Notes: a model not told the origin generated them from the letters alone. Positions 16,601 through 25,268 are shown, counted from the first letter of the stretch. The stretch is DNA of 64,000 nucleotides from CBDUXP01 sp965371225 [NCBI: uncultured bacterium] (GCA_965371225.1 CBDUXP010000002.1:102106-166105); one strand, 5' to 3'. Made by a program: numbers and translations.

Positions 16601-18283
16601 TCAGTCTTTGGAACTGCGGGCGAGGGTCTGCGTCGCGTCGCGCACGGCTTCCGCGAATACTTCGATCTTCTTGGAGGGGAGGGGTGGGTACTCGCGCTGC
16701 GTCAACATGCGCTGGTACACCGTTTGTTGGTGGCCCGCGGCGCTGGATTCCGGAAACCAACAGAGCACGTCCACGATGGTCTCGCCGCGCGCGAGTCGAA
16801 TGGGGACCGGCGCATAACTGGTACCTCCTTCGAGCGCGGTGGCAATGGCATTGAGCGGTTGGGAATGGGCTCCGTCCAATGCGACGGTTCCGACCTGCAG
16901 CAGCACATCGTGGCGTTCGAATGGCCAAACGCCCAGCTCCACCAGATTTACGTCGGCCACCACCCACCGGCGGGCTCCGGTAAGGTCCTCCCCGTGGCTG
17001 AGCGACATGGCGGACCACAGGCCCGCCACCATTTCCGCCTGGGCGCCGGGGTCGTGCGGCATGATGACGTCTACCCATTCCTGCCCCGTGTACGGTTCAT
17101 AGCCGGGCGGCGGCGCGAACGCTTCCCGCGGTGAGACGCGTCCGCGCGCCCGCGTCCATTCCACCCAGCTGCGAGCTTCTGGCGCCGCAAAGCGGCCCGA
17201 AACGCCATCGAGGAACGGGCTCAGCCACTTCGGGATGTCCACCATGGCTGGGGTGCTCTCTCCGCGCCGGCCAGCCTCGGTAACGCCGCGCCGCGGTTCC
17301 ACCGTCATCTCCATGCGTCCGGGCAGCCACGTCCCGGCTCCCCGCAGCTGCCAGTCAGTGAACGTGATGCGCCGGTGCAGTTCGTTCGGCAGGGTGGTGA
17401 TCCATTCCTCAATAGCCCAGCGCCCTATCTTGAGAACCCGCTGCGCCATTTCGTTGTCGGGATTGTCAAGAATCGTGTTCGCGAACTCCTGCATCAGGTC
17501 GTATCGGGTGACGCGCGTCCACTCCACCGGCACGTACCCGCGGTGCGGGTCCGTTCCGACACGCACCTCACTGTTCCCGCCGACCTGCCAGGTCATGACC
17601 ACCCGGTAGCCCCGGGAATCGCTCGCCTCGCGGATGTCCTGGGGCGCCCCCATGGCGATGAGCGTCGCCAGAGCCTTGCCCAGGAGGTGCACATCCCGCC
17701 AGCCTCGCTGCAATACCCAATTGCTCCCATGTGAACCGGCGGCTTCCAACTGCGTTGACGCATGCATTGCCCCCAGGGGCGACTGCCCCCAATACTGCGC
17801 GCCGCCCCAGGCCCGCTGGGCAGTCTGGGTCCATGACCTTTCATCGAATCGGCTCTCTTCCTTGACCCGGAGATTGGTTTCTGAGGCGACAACCCGACTC
17901 GAGCGGGAGACGTTACCGGTGCGCACTTCATGGGTGTAGTCGGGCCGCCCGGTTGCCCCCACCATCCCCGGGGGCAACTCTGAACCCGGCGGCGCTTGGG
18001 CCAGCATGGATTGGTAGGCCGTGGCGTCGGCCAAGACGGAGAACTGCTGGCCGATTTCAAACTCTGCGCTGCCGTGACTCAGCGCCAGGATTGTGCGCGC
18101 GAGCGAGTGGAGCAGTGTCAGGTAGCGCGGATCCTGACCGCGAAAGTCATCCTCTGAAAGGGCCGGCGAGTCCGGAACAGTTTCGGAATACCATGCTTCG
18201 GGATCCTCGCAGCCGGGCACCAGGAGAACCGTGGCGCCCCAGGCCAACGCGACCAGTCGACTGCGTACGCAACGGCGGCGCAT
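16601..18283 (-). CDS. lipoprotein, paralogue of the exported protein at 13964-15748 (family A)
   Basis: 560 residues from the ATG at 18283, which follows GAGGGG. The signal sequence ends in LLVPGC, a lipobox, so the mature protein would be a lipoprotein. Conserved blocks shared with its paralogue include DFRGQDPRYLTLL, QRAWGGAQYW, YRVVMTWQ, GTDPHRGYVPVEW, RGRVSPREAFAPPPGY, the EWVDVIMPHD segment and IRLARGETIVDVLCWFPES. The paralogue has a signal-peptidase-I-type site instead of a lipobox, so the two copies probably localise differently. No enzyme motif is recognised. Conserved Trp, Arg and Pro in the shared blocks suggest a structural or binding role. It converges on the GNAT gene with a 40-bp gap. 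Confidence 0.75.
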   Translation of the reverse strand: MRRRCVRSRLVALAWGATVLLVPGCEDPEAWYSETVPDSPALSEDDFRGQDPRYLTLLHSLARTILALSHGSAEFEIGQQFSVLADATAYQSMLAQAPPGSELPPGMVGATGRPDYTHEVRTGNVSRSSRVVASETNLRVKEESRFDERSWTQTAQRAWGGAQYWGQSPLGAMHASTQLEAAGSHGSNWVLQRGWRDVHLLGKALATLIAMGAPQDIREASDSRGYRVVMTWQVGGNSEVRVGTDPHRGYVPVEWTRVTRYDLMQEFANTILDNPDNEMAQRVLKIGRWAIEEWITTLPNELHRRITFTDWQLRGAGTWLPGRMEMTVEPRRGVTEAGRRGESTPAMVDIPKWLSPFLDGVSGRFAAPEARSWVEWTRARGRVSPREAFAPPPGYEPYTGQEWVDVIMPHDPGAQAEMVAGLWSAMSLSHGEDLTGARRWVVADVNLVELGVWPFERHDVLLQVGTVALDGAHSQPLNAIATALEGGTSYAPVPIRLARGETIVDVLCWFPESSAAGHQQTVYQRMLTQREYPPLPSKKIEVFAEAVRDATQTLARSSKD

Positions 18284-18431
18284 ACACGTCCCCCTCACCT
18301 CCCGCCACGCACACTCTCGTGCGCCTTCCAAACGCTAGCATGCGATGCGGTGCGCGGCCACCGGTTGCATGCTCGTGGGTCGGCCGCAGGGCAGACTGGT
18401 CGGCGGGTCCACGGGGCAGTACGCTCTGGTG

Positions 18432-18989
18432 ATGCAACATGATGGTGGATGGCAGCGGACGGCGCGGCGGGACCTGTTCGAGAGCCGCTGGTTTACGCTG
18501 CGGCAGGATGAGGTGACGCTCCCGAACGGGGACGACATCACGTACACGTACGTGGTGCATCCGGGCTTCGCGATGGTGGTGCCGCTTTTGGCGGACGGGC
18601 GGGTCGTGATGGAGCGCGTGTACCGCTATACGGTGCAGCAGACCACGCTCGAATGTCCCAGCGGGGGGCTCGACGGCGAGGCGCCGGCGACTGCCGCGCG
18701 GCGGGAACTGGAGGAGGAGACCGGCTACCGCGCGGGGACGCTCGCACACCTCGGCCATTTCATGGGCAGCAACGGGTACAGCGACGAGGAGTACGACGTG
18801 TACCTGGCCACCGACCTGACGGCGGACGGCACCATCCGGCGGGAGAACACGGAACAAATCGAAGTGGTGCTCCTGCCCCTGGCCGAGTTGCACGCGATGG
18901 CTGTGCGCGGCGAGATTGCGGATGCGCCGAGCGCGCTGGCGCTCCTGCTCGCATGGGAGCACGTGCGCGCGCGGGGGGACGCGCCCTAG
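18432..18989 (+). CDS. Nudix hydrolase, ADP-ribose pyrophosphatase-like
   Basis: 185 residues from the ATG at 18432. The Nudix box runs over residues 78-99 (GGLDGEAPATAARRELEEET...). The RELEEETG core with its metal-binding glutamates is intact, while the Gly-to-Glu spacing at its start is one residue shorter than the consensus. The surrounding plan (VVHPGFAMVVPLL, ERVYRYTVQQTTLECPSGG) resembles the ADP-ribose/GDP-mannose pyrophosphatase branch, which removes nucleoside-diphosphate sugars. The substrate is inferred from family resemblance only. It converges on lysA, sharing the stop palindrome CTAG at 18986-18989. Confidence 0.85.
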   Translation: MQHDGGWQRTARRDLFESRWFTLRQDEVTLPNGDDITYTYVVHPGFAMVVPLLADGRVVMERVYRYTVQQTTLECPSGGLDGEAPATAARRELEEETGYRAGTLAHLGHFMGSNGYSDEEYDVYLATDLTADGTIRRENTEQIEVVLLPLAELHAMAVRGEIADAPSALALLLAWEHVRARGDAP

Positions 18990-20260
18990 GCGGTGATGGG
19001 AATCTTCTCGCCGCGGATGAGATCGTCGAACGTCTGGCGTTCGCGGATGAGGTGCGCGCCACCGTCGCTGATGAGCACCTCGGCGGCCAGGGGCTTGCCG
19101 TTGTAGTTCGAGCCCATCACGAAACCGTACGCGCCCGCGCACTCGATGACGAGGTAATCGCCCACCTGCGCAGTGGGCAGGCGCCGCGTCACCACGACGC
19201 CGCCCTCCTCCTGTGTGAAGATGTCGCCGGATTCGCAGAGCGGGCCGCCCACGACCACGTCCTGCAGCGGCCGCTCCGCCGGGCCGCCGACGGGCGTGAT
19301 GGAGATGGGCTGGTACGCGCCGTACATGACCGGCCGCACCAGATTGTTGAACCCCGCGTCCACCAGATAGAACGTGTTGTCGCCCATGGTCTTGACCGAG
19401 CGAATTTCCGCGAGCAGGTACCCGCACTCGGCCACCAGGTAGCGCCCGGGTTCGATTTCGAGGCGCACCTTGTGGTCGAACGCGTCTTCGAGGCCCCAGC
19501 GCATGTCATCCCAGAGCTTGAAGTACGCCGGCACGTCGACCACCGTAGCCCCCGGTTGATAGGGGACGGGCAGGCCGCCGCCCGCGCTGATCTCGTGCAC
19601 GGAGGGGCCCACCTCCTTCGCGACGGTCTCCATGGCCTCGACCACGCGCGCGAGATGTTCCAGGTCCGAGCCCGAGCCGATGTGCATGTGCAGGCCCGTG
19701 ACCTTCAGGTCGTGCCGCTCCGCGCGCGCCAGGCAATCGCCGAGCTGCTCGTGCCAAATGCCGTGCTTCGATTGCTCCCCGCCGGTATTGACCTTCCGGT
19801 GCGCGCCGTGGCCGAAGCCCGGATTGATGCGCAGCATGACCTCGCCGCCGCTCACGCGCTTCCCATATTGGTCGATCATGTCCGGCGAGCCGCAATTCAC
19901 GCGCACGTCGTGCGCCACGACCGCGTCGAGCGCTTCCTGGTCGAAGATGTCCGCCGTGTAGAAGATGGGTGCGGGCTCGCCGTCGGCCGCGTACCCGGCG
20001 GCCAACGCCCGGCGGATCTCGTTCGTGCTCACCGCGTCCACCAGCACCCCGCGGCGCCGCATGAAATCGAGGATCGCCAGGTTCGAATTCGCCTTCTGCG
20101 AATAGCGGATCACGTCGAACGCGCGCAGCGTCTCGATCTGCCGCCGGATCGTCGCCGCGTCGTACACGTACGTGGGCGTCCCGAACTCGCGCGCGAGTTC
20201 CTTCACCGGAATCCCGGCGATCTCCGTGCGCAGCAACTGCGCGTCAGCTTCCGTTGGCAT
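18986..20260 (-). CDS. lysA: diaminopimelate decarboxylase
   Basis: 424 residues. This PLP enzyme converts meso-diaminopimelate to lysine, the last lysine-biosynthesis step. The PLP lysine is Lys56 in YSQKANSN. HMHIGSG, EISAGGGLP and the ECGYLL phosphate-binding region follow, and GPLCESGDIF carries the active-site Cys-Glu that reaches across the dimer. Length and order are normal for LysA. No Shine-Dalgarno precedes the ATG. A promoter whose -10 box ends 8 bp before the start codon suggests a leaderless message. The -35 hexamer lies in the arm of a palindromic repeat. Its stop overlaps that of the Nudix gene. Confidence 0.92.
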   Translation of the reverse strand: MPTEADAQLLRTEIAGIPVKELAREFGTPTYVYDAATIRRQIETLRAFDVIRYSQKANSNLAILDFMRRRGVLVDAVSTNEIRRALAAGYAADGEPAPIFYTADIFDQEALDAVVAHDVRVNCGSPDMIDQYGKRVSGGEVMLRINPGFGHGAHRKVNTGGEQSKHGIWHEQLGDCLARAERHDLKVTGLHMHIGSGSDLEHLARVVEAMETVAKEVGPSVHEISAGGGLPVPYQPGATVVDVPAYFKLWDDMRWGLEDAFDHKVRLEIEPGRYLVAECGYLLAEIRSVKTMGDNTFYLVDAGFNNLVRPVMYGAYQPISITPVGGPAERPLQDVVVGGPLCESGDIFTQEEGGVVVTRRLPTAQVGDYLVIECAGAYGFVMGSNYNGKPLAAEVLISDGGAHLIRERQTFDDLIRGEKIPITA

Positions 20261-20268
20261 GGCGCATC

Positions 20269-20297
20269 ATCTTACTGGACAGGAATGGAACCGCCAA
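20269..20297 (-). promoter_or_regulatory. promoter of lysA, partly inside a repeat arm
   Basis: Minus strand TTGGCG (20297-20292) and TAAGAT (20274-20269) are separated by exactly 17 bp. The start point would be near 20262, essentially at the lysA ATG (20260). The -35 hexamer is part of the left arm of the palindromic repeat at 20289-20430. Confidence 0.5.
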
Positions 20298-20430
20298 GAC
20301 GCCAAGGACACCAAGAGCAAAATGACCGGGCGGGAGGGCCACTCTGCGGCGACATTCTTCCAATGTCCTTCGTGTCCTGCCGGGTGGTCTATGCTCCCGC
20401 GTGCTTGGCGTTCTTGGCGTCTTGGCGGTT
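20289..20430. repeat. 142-bp palindromic repeat with 30-bp imperfect terminal inverted repeats
   Basis: Left arm 20289-20318 begins AACCGCCAAGACGCCAAG. The right arm 20401-20430, read on the other strand, begins with the same 18 bases, and 26 of the 30 arm positions match. The arms contain a short internal CGCCAAG-type repetition. A hairpin GACATT-cttcc-AATGTC (20351-20367) sits exactly at the centre. There is no coding capacity. It looks like a MITE/REP-type non-autonomous element. From memory, repeats with this CCGCCAAGACGCCAAG signature are scattered in several high-GC bacterial genomes. It fills the space between lysA and the radical SAM gene and contributes the stop codon of the latter. 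Confidence 0.75.
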
Positions 20431-21910
20431 AGTGTTCGACCGTCATGCGCTTGGCCATCTTCACGTGCCAGGCGAAATCCGTCCACGAGTGGATCTTCTT
20501 GAGGCGCCCCCAGATATACGCGGGGCGGAAATAGTAATTGAAGAACGCCTTCCGCATGCGTTTGTTGAGCCAGGTGCGGTCGAACTCCGGTGACTCGAAG
20601 AACGGAATCGGGTCGTCGGTCCGCCCCTCCTTGAGCACGTACTCGCGCCAGTAGTCGTACTCCAGGTATCCCTCGCGAATCGCCAGGTCGTACAGGTCCG
20701 TGGCGGGGTAGGGGACCGCGATGGAGTAGTACGCGAAGTCGGGGTTGAGCTTCCGCGAGAACGCCACGGTATCCTCGATCATCTCGCGCGTTTCGCCGGG
20801 CGAACCGAGGATGAAATACGCGAGGATGTTGATCCCCGCGTCGCGCGTCCACCGGAACGCCTGCTCGGCCTGCTCCATGGTGATGCTCTTGTTCAGGACC
20901 TTGAGGATCTCGGGATGGAACGCTTCGATGCCGTAGCTGATGCGCTGACACCCGGCGGCCTTCATCTTCTTCAGCAACCCGGGATTCACGCAGTCCACGC
21001 GCGTGCGGCAATCCCACAGGACGTGCAGCTCCCGCGCGAGGATCTGGTCGCAGATCTGCTCGGCCCGCTGCTGGTTCGCGGTGAACGTGTCGTCGTAGAT
21101 CACGATCTCGTCCAGCCCGTACTCCCGAACGATGTGCTCGATTTCGTCCACCACGTTCTCCGGGCTGCGCGTGTCGTAGTGGCCGCCGCGGATGTGGCGT
21201 TCGCAGAAGCTGCAACTGAACGGACAGCCGCGCGCCGTAATCATGCTCGTGACGGTCTTCGTGATCGTGGTCGCGTCGAAGTACCGGTCGTTCGGCAAAT
21301 CCTCGCGCGCGGGCGGGGGGAACGTGTCCAGCGCCCGGCTGCGTTGCGGCGGCGGATTGGTATGTATCTGGCCATTGGCGCTTGATGCACAGGAGGATTT
21401 CCACACCAGCCCTGGCACACTCTCGTATCCGTCGCCGCCGCGGGCGAACGCGTCGAGGAACTGCGGGAGCGCTTCTTCCGCGTCGCCCTGTATGCCGAAA
21501 TCGATGTGCGGGTTGACGAGCGTGAGGTCGGGCATCAGGGTCACGTGTGGCCCGCCGAACAACACGGGGAGTGTGGGATCCACGCGCTTGACCGCCGCCG
21601 CCACGTCACAACAGATGGTGAACATGGGCGTCACCACCGTGACGCCCACAATGTCCGGGCGCGTGTCGCGAATGTACGCTTCGATCTCCGGGATCCCCAT
21701 CTCCAGCGCGTTCGCGTCCAGCAGGTCGGCCTGGAACCCGGCTTCGTGCAGGGTGGAGACTAGATACGCCGGCCCCAGCGGCGGCAGCACGCGCGCCCGC
21801 TTGATGAAGCTCGCCGAGCCAAACGCCACGCCGTCGCGCTCCTGGGCGATGACTTCGGGGGGCACCACGATCAGCAGTCTGACGTCGCGCCCGGTTCGGG
21901 TGGCGTTCAT
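20429..21910 (-). CDS. B12-binding-domain radical SAM enzyme
   Basis: 493 residues. The N-terminal half is a cobalamin-binding Rossmann domain (LLIVVPPEV, PPLGPAYLVSTLHEAGF, DIVGVTVVTPMF, VLFGGPHVTLMPD). The radical SAM domain has the cluster motif CPFSCSFC followed by an AdoMet-binding region (DEIVIYDDTF and a later GIEAFHPE). This class includes B12-dependent methylases and hopanoid, antibiotic or lipid-modifying enzymes; the substrate is unknown. Start ATG at 21910 is preceded by GGGGAGAT. A CTGACT-17-TATACT promoter lies upstream. The TAA stop is formed where the gene meets the right arm of the palindromic repeat, so the C-terminus may have been trimmed or set by that element. Confidence 0.87.
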   Translation of the reverse strand: MNATRTGRDVRLLIVVPPEVIAQERDGVAFGSASFIKRARVLPPLGPAYLVSTLHEAGFQADLLDANALEMGIPEIEAYIRDTRPDIVGVTVVTPMFTICCDVAAAVKRVDPTLPVLFGGPHVTLMPDLTLVNPHIDFGIQGDAEEALPQFLDAFARGGDGYESVPGLVWKSSCASSANGQIHTNPPPQRSRALDTFPPPAREDLPNDRYFDATTITKTVTSMITARGCPFSCSFCERHIRGGHYDTRSPENVVDEIEHIVREYGLDEIVIYDDTFTANQQRAEQICDQILARELHVLWDCRTRVDCVNPGLLKKMKAAGCQRISYGIEAFHPEILKVLNKSITMEQAEQAFRWTRDAGINILAYFILGSPGETREMIEDTVAFSRKLNPDFAYYSIAVPYPATDLYDLAIREGYLEYDYWREYVLKEGRTDDPIPFFESPEFDRTWLNKRMRKAFFNYYFRPAYIWGRLKKIHSWTDFAWHVKMAKRMTVEH

Positions 21911-21991
21911 ATCTCCCCTACACTCCAGGAATTCCGGGGTGGGCCGGGTCCGCGGATCCTCCCGCAGCGCTCTTCCCTACCCCCACTCATC

Positions 21992-22020
21992 AGTATAGAG
22001 ACGCGGAGGCTCGGAGTCAG
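21992..22020 (-). promoter_or_regulatory. promoter of the B12-radical SAM gene
   Basis: On the minus strand CTGACT (22020-22015) and TATACT (21997-21992) are separated by 17 bp, about 80 bp upstream of the ATG at 21910. Confidence 0.55.
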
Positions 22021-22072
22021 CGGGAGACCGGGCTAGTGCCTGACCGGCCACACTGGCCGAATTCCCTTCACA

Positions 22073-22102
22073 TTGACAGGCTTTTGAAGCCGATGCTACG
22101 GT
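22073..22102 (+). promoter_or_regulatory. promoter of the M20 amidohydrolase gene
   Basis: A perfect TTGACA (22073-22078) is followed by TACGGT (22097-22102) with an 18-bp spacer. Other -10 registers (TGCTAC) are possible. The gene starts at 22163. Confidence 0.4.
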
Positions 22103-22162
22103 CCGCCGCGGCCCAGGGCCCCCAGCGCTGGCCGCCGGCCAGTGCTAGATAGGCCATAGATC

Positions 22163-23371
22163 ATGTCAATACAACCACTTCTCGATCGCATCGCAGCGAC
22201 CGTGGCTGAAGCCTATCCGCGTCTCGTCGAGATTCGCCGCGACATCCACGCCCACCCGGAACTCGGGTTTGCGGAAACCCGAACGGCGGGCCTCGTCGCC
22301 CGCACCCTGGAGGGGCTGGGCCTGGAGGTGCAGCGCGAAGTCGCGCTCACGGGCGTGGTGGGCACCCTGCGCGGGGGGAAACCCGGCCCCACCTTCGCCG
22401 TCCGGGCGGACATGGACGCGCTGCCCATGCCCGAGCAGACGGGGCTGGACTTCGCCTCGACCGTGCCCAACGTGATGCACGCCTGCGGGCACGACTGCCA
22501 CGTGACCATGGCGTTGGGCGCGGCCATGGCCCTGAGCGCGGTGGCTGACCAGTTGCCCGGCACGGTGAAGTTCGTCTTTCAGCCGGGCGAAGAGGGGATG
22601 GCGGGTGGGAAGAGCATGGTGGAGCAGGGGGTGCTCCAGACGGCGCCAAAAATCGAGGCGATGCTCGCGCTCCACCTGGCACCGACCGCGCCGACGGGCA
22701 CAATCCTTACCCGGCCGGGGGCGATTATGGCGGCGGGAGATATCTTCTGCGTGGAAATCGTGGGCCGAGGCGGGCACGGCGCGCGCCCCCACGAGTGCAT
22801 CGATCCCATCTTCGTCGCGTCCCACGTGGTGCAGGCGTTCCAGGGCATCGTCAGCCGGATGACCAACGCGGAGGAGAGTGTGGTCATTAGCGTGACGAAG
22901 ATTCAGGGGGGCACCACGTACAACGTGATTCCGGACGTGTGCGAACTGCTCGGGACCGTGCGCACGCTGAACGAGCGAACGCGGGCGGAGGTGGAAAGCC
23001 TGGTGGAACGCGTGGTTGGTGACGTGTGCCATGCCTTCGGCGCCACCGGCAAGCTGCACTACGCCCACGGGTACGGGGTCACGAGGAACGACGAACGCAT
23101 GGCCGCGTACATAAAGGACGTGGTGGGCGAAGTGCTCGGTCCCGAGCGGTATTTCGAGATGCCCGCGCCGATGATGGGCGCCGAGGACTTCTCGTACTTC
23201 TTGAACGAGGTGCCCGGGGCGTTCTGTTTCATCGGGTGCTCCGGCGGGCGCCGGGACGCCGCCCCCATCCACTCGAGCCACATGGTGGTCGATGAGCCCG
23301 TGCTCGAAATCGGCGCCCGCTTCGCTGCCAGCGTCGCCGCGAAGTACCTGCACGAGCAGCCGTTGCGCTGA
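22163..23371 (+). CDS. M20-family amidohydrolase (hippurate/N-acyl amino acid hydrolase type)
   Basis: 402 residues, cytoplasmic di-metal hydrolase of the M20D branch, which removes acyl groups from N-acyl amino acids or similar amides. Visible landmarks are DIHAHPELGF, the metal segment MHACGHDCHVTMALGAA, FQPGEEGMAGG with the catalytic Glu pair, the dimer-domain HGARPHECIDP and the late MGAEDFSYF. Length is standard. Specificity cannot be set: hippurate, N-acetyl-diaminopimelate and auxin-conjugate hydrolases look alike. It has its own promoter candidate and no coupled partner. The reverse frame that is open across it is a GC-rich shadow. Confidence 0.9.
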   Translation: MSIQPLLDRIAATVAEAYPRLVEIRRDIHAHPELGFAETRTAGLVARTLEGLGLEVQREVALTGVVGTLRGGKPGPTFAVRADMDALPMPEQTGLDFASTVPNVMHACGHDCHVTMALGAAMALSAVADQLPGTVKFVFQPGEEGMAGGKSMVEQGVLQTAPKIEAMLALHLAPTAPTGTILTRPGAIMAAGDIFCVEIVGRGGHGARPHECIDPIFVASHVVQAFQGIVSRMTNAEESVVISVTKIQGGTTYNVIPDVCELLGTVRTLNERTRAEVESLVERVVGDVCHAFGATGKLHYAHGYGVTRNDERMAAYIKDVVGEVLGPERYFEMPAPMMGAEDFSYFLNEVPGAFCFIGCSGGRRDAAPIHSSHMVVDEPVLEIGARFAASVAAKYLHEQPLR

Positions 23372-23542
23372 CGCGCGCGTCCGCCACCCCCGCGCGCGCG
23401 AAACCCAAAGCGCGCCGCTGCGTATGGTACCCTGGGGTGACGCTCCACGTAACTTCTCGCACAGTGTTGTGAACGGCGCCCACGGCGACTCGGGAGCGCA
23501 GCAGTTCCCGAGCCCGCCATCGCATGGGCGAGGGAGAACGCC

Positions 23543-24334
23543 ATGGCCAACGGCGAATCCGCGGTCCCGGTGACGGTCGACCTCGGCGGGTGGCTGCAGA
23601 ACGCCTGGGAGTACTTCATCGAAGACGCCCTCCCGTGGTGCCTTATTGGGCTCCTGTACTTCGCGGTCTTGGGGGTGCTGTCGCAGATTCCCATCATTGG
23701 GTGGATCGGCCTGCTGGTGTTAAGCGGCCCGCTGGCGGGCGGCCTGTTCTACGCCGCCTTCGCCCGCATGCGCGGAACGCGGCCCACGGTGGGCATGCTC
23801 TTCGCCCCCATGCAGACAGATTTCCTTCAGCTCAGCCTCGTCGGTCTGGTCGGCGGGCTCCTCACCGCGCTCATCGCCACCGTGACCTGCGGCTTGGGGC
23901 TCCTGGTCGTGTTTCCCTTGTGGATGTTTGCGGTCCCCCTGGTCCTGGAACGCCGGCTTCCCTTCTGGGACGCGCTCGAACTGAGCCGCACGACCGTCCA
24001 ACCGCATCTTACCCAGTGGATCCTCTTCGGGTTGGTGTGCATGGCTGTCATGGCGGCGGGAAGCCTGGTCGTGGGCCTCGGCGTCATCGCCACCATTCCC
24101 ATTGGCTTTTTGATGGTGGCGGTCGCCTACCACGAGGTGTTCGGCATCGACCTCCCCGTCACGGATTCCGCCCCGCCGCCGCCGCATCCCCCCGCGCAAC
24201 CTTCGTCCGGTTCGCACTCGGTCGAATCTCCCGCCGCCGCCGCACCCGAGCCACCGGCGCCGCCACCGCCGGCGGATCCACCGGAGCCGGAGGCGCCCCT
24301 GCCGCCGGAAACTGAGAGCGGCACCGCACCCTAG
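23543..24334 (+). CDS. small polytopic membrane protein with Pro-rich tail
   Basis: 263 residues. An amphipathic start (WLQNAWEYFIEDALPWCL) leads into four to six hydrophobic helices up to about residue 200. A ~60-residue tail of Pro, Ala and Glu follows (PPPPHPPAQP and similar), probably cytoplasmic. The layout resembles DUF4013/DUF2189-like membrane proteins of unknown function, where an FxxAWxxF-type opening precedes the first helix. No catalytic residue stands out. The ATG at 23543 follows GGGAGAACGCC, a weak ribosome site. It reads toward the DUF2752 membrane gene 120 bp further on. Confidence 0.7.
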   Translation: MANGESAVPVTVDLGGWLQNAWEYFIEDALPWCLIGLLYFAVLGVLSQIPIIGWIGLLVLSGPLAGGLFYAAFARMRGTRPTVGMLFAPMQTDFLQLSLVGLVGGLLTALIATVTCGLGLLVVFPLWMFAVPLVLERRLPFWDALELSRTTVQPHLTQWILFGLVCMAVMAAGSLVVGLGVIATIPIGFLMVAVAYHEVFGIDLPVTDSAPPPPHPPAQPSSGSHSVESPAAAAPEPPAPPPPADPPEPEAPLPPETESGTAP

Positions 24335-24454
24335 GTACGGTACCGGTGCGCGGTCGCTCCCGCGCGTGTGCGACACGCCTTTTCGCACACCTCGTGCGAG
24401 CAGAGGCACCCGCTGCTGCTGGCGATGGGGACGCGCGATCTCTATCATGGAAGG

Positions 24455-24985
24455 ATGCCTGAACGTGCCGGTTCGCCTGCCGCGGACCCCCGTTCCCCAG
24501 CCGCAGCCGGGCTCGCCGGGCCCGCCGCGCGGCCGGTGGAAGACCGCCTCGGGTTGGCCCTGCGCCGCATCGTCGACGCGCCGGCGTTCTATGCGCTGGT
24601 CGCGGCGGTGGGTCTGGGCATCGGCCTGTATCTGACACCGAGTGCCAGCGGCATGGGCACCCACGAGGCCCTGGGGTTGCCCCCTTGCGCCTTCCGCTAC
24701 GCCACCGGGCTCCCGTGCCCCGGATGTGGCCTGACCACGGCCGTCAGCCATGCGGCGCACGGCCACTTCGTGCAGAGCTTCCTCACGCAGCCGGCGGGCT
24801 TCTTGTTCGGCGTGGCGTTATGGGTGACGGTGCCGCTCATGCTGTACGCTGCGTGGCGCCGCGTGCCCGCGGCGGCAGTGCTGCCGCGCGCGCCGCGGCA
24901 TGCGTGGGGATGGGGGATCGTTATCTTCCCAGTGGTCCTCGCCGCTTGGGCGTACAAGCTGCTCGTGGTGGCGGTCTTCTCCTGA
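24455..24985 (+). CDS. DUF2752 membrane protein
   Basis: 176 residues from the ATG at 24455 (an in-frame ATG at 24425 and a GTG at 24368 are alternatives). The signature of the DUF2752 family is present: PPCAFRYATGLPCPGCGLTT, where the CPGCGLT motif precedes a helix, followed by two hydrophobic helices and a C-terminal one. The family is widespread in small membrane proteins of unknown function; the paired Cys suggests metal or redox chemistry but this is not established. The first ~45 residues are Pro/Ala/Arg-rich and probably disordered. Confidence 0.75.
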   Translation: MPERAGSPAADPRSPAAAGLAGPAARPVEDRLGLALRRIVDAPAFYALVAAVGLGIGLYLTPSASGMGTHEALGLPPCAFRYATGLPCPGCGLTTAVSHAAHGHFVQSFLTQPAGFLFGVALWVTVPLMLYAAWRRVPAAAVLPRAPRHAWGWGIVIFPVVLAAWAYKLLVVAVFS

Positions 24986-25012
24986 CGGCCGTCGCGCCCG
25001 GCGCGTCTGAAA

Positions 25013-25041
25013 TTGACCCGCCTGCGCGCCTCGTCTACAAT
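25013..25041 (+). promoter_or_regulatory. strong sigma70-like promoter for the small ORF/HDOD/rlmN run
   Basis: TTGACC (25013-25018) and TACAAT (25036-25041) are separated by exactly 17 bp. The start point would be near 25048, 50 bp before the GTG of the small ORF at 25098. Confidence 0.65.
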
Positions 25042-25097
25042 TTGTTGAACACCCCGGCCGCATCGGCGGTCCGTGCCCGGACAGAAAGCGGTTGCGC

Positions 25098-25268
25098 GTG
25101 GCGCTTGACGACGACACCGGCCTCCCCCAAAAGATCATCGACGCCATCGATGCGGAACTGAACGAGCGGTTCGCGCCGCACGCGGGCGACGCCTTGTACG
25201 ACGAGATCAAGCGCGTGCGGCGGGAGGAACTCATCGAGCTGGCACGCGGGACGCCCGGCAGCGCATGA
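25098..25268 (+). CDS. 56-residue conserved-looking small protein, coupled to the HDOD gene
   Basis: Starts GTG (MALDDDTGLPQKIIDAID...) and ends in ATGA, overlapping the HDOD start by 4 bp. The product is highly charged and helical (LNERFAPHAGDALYDEIKRV, then RREELIELARG), with no Cys and no membrane segment. A well-formed promoter lies 50 bp upstream, and a purine-rich AGAAAGCGG precedes the GTG. Codon use looks like that of its neighbours (GC third positions). I recognise no family. It may be a small regulator or partner of the HDOD protein, given the translational coupling. Confidence 0.6.
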   Translation: MALDDDTGLPQKIIDAIDAELNERFAPHAGDALYDEIKRVRREELIELARGTPGSA

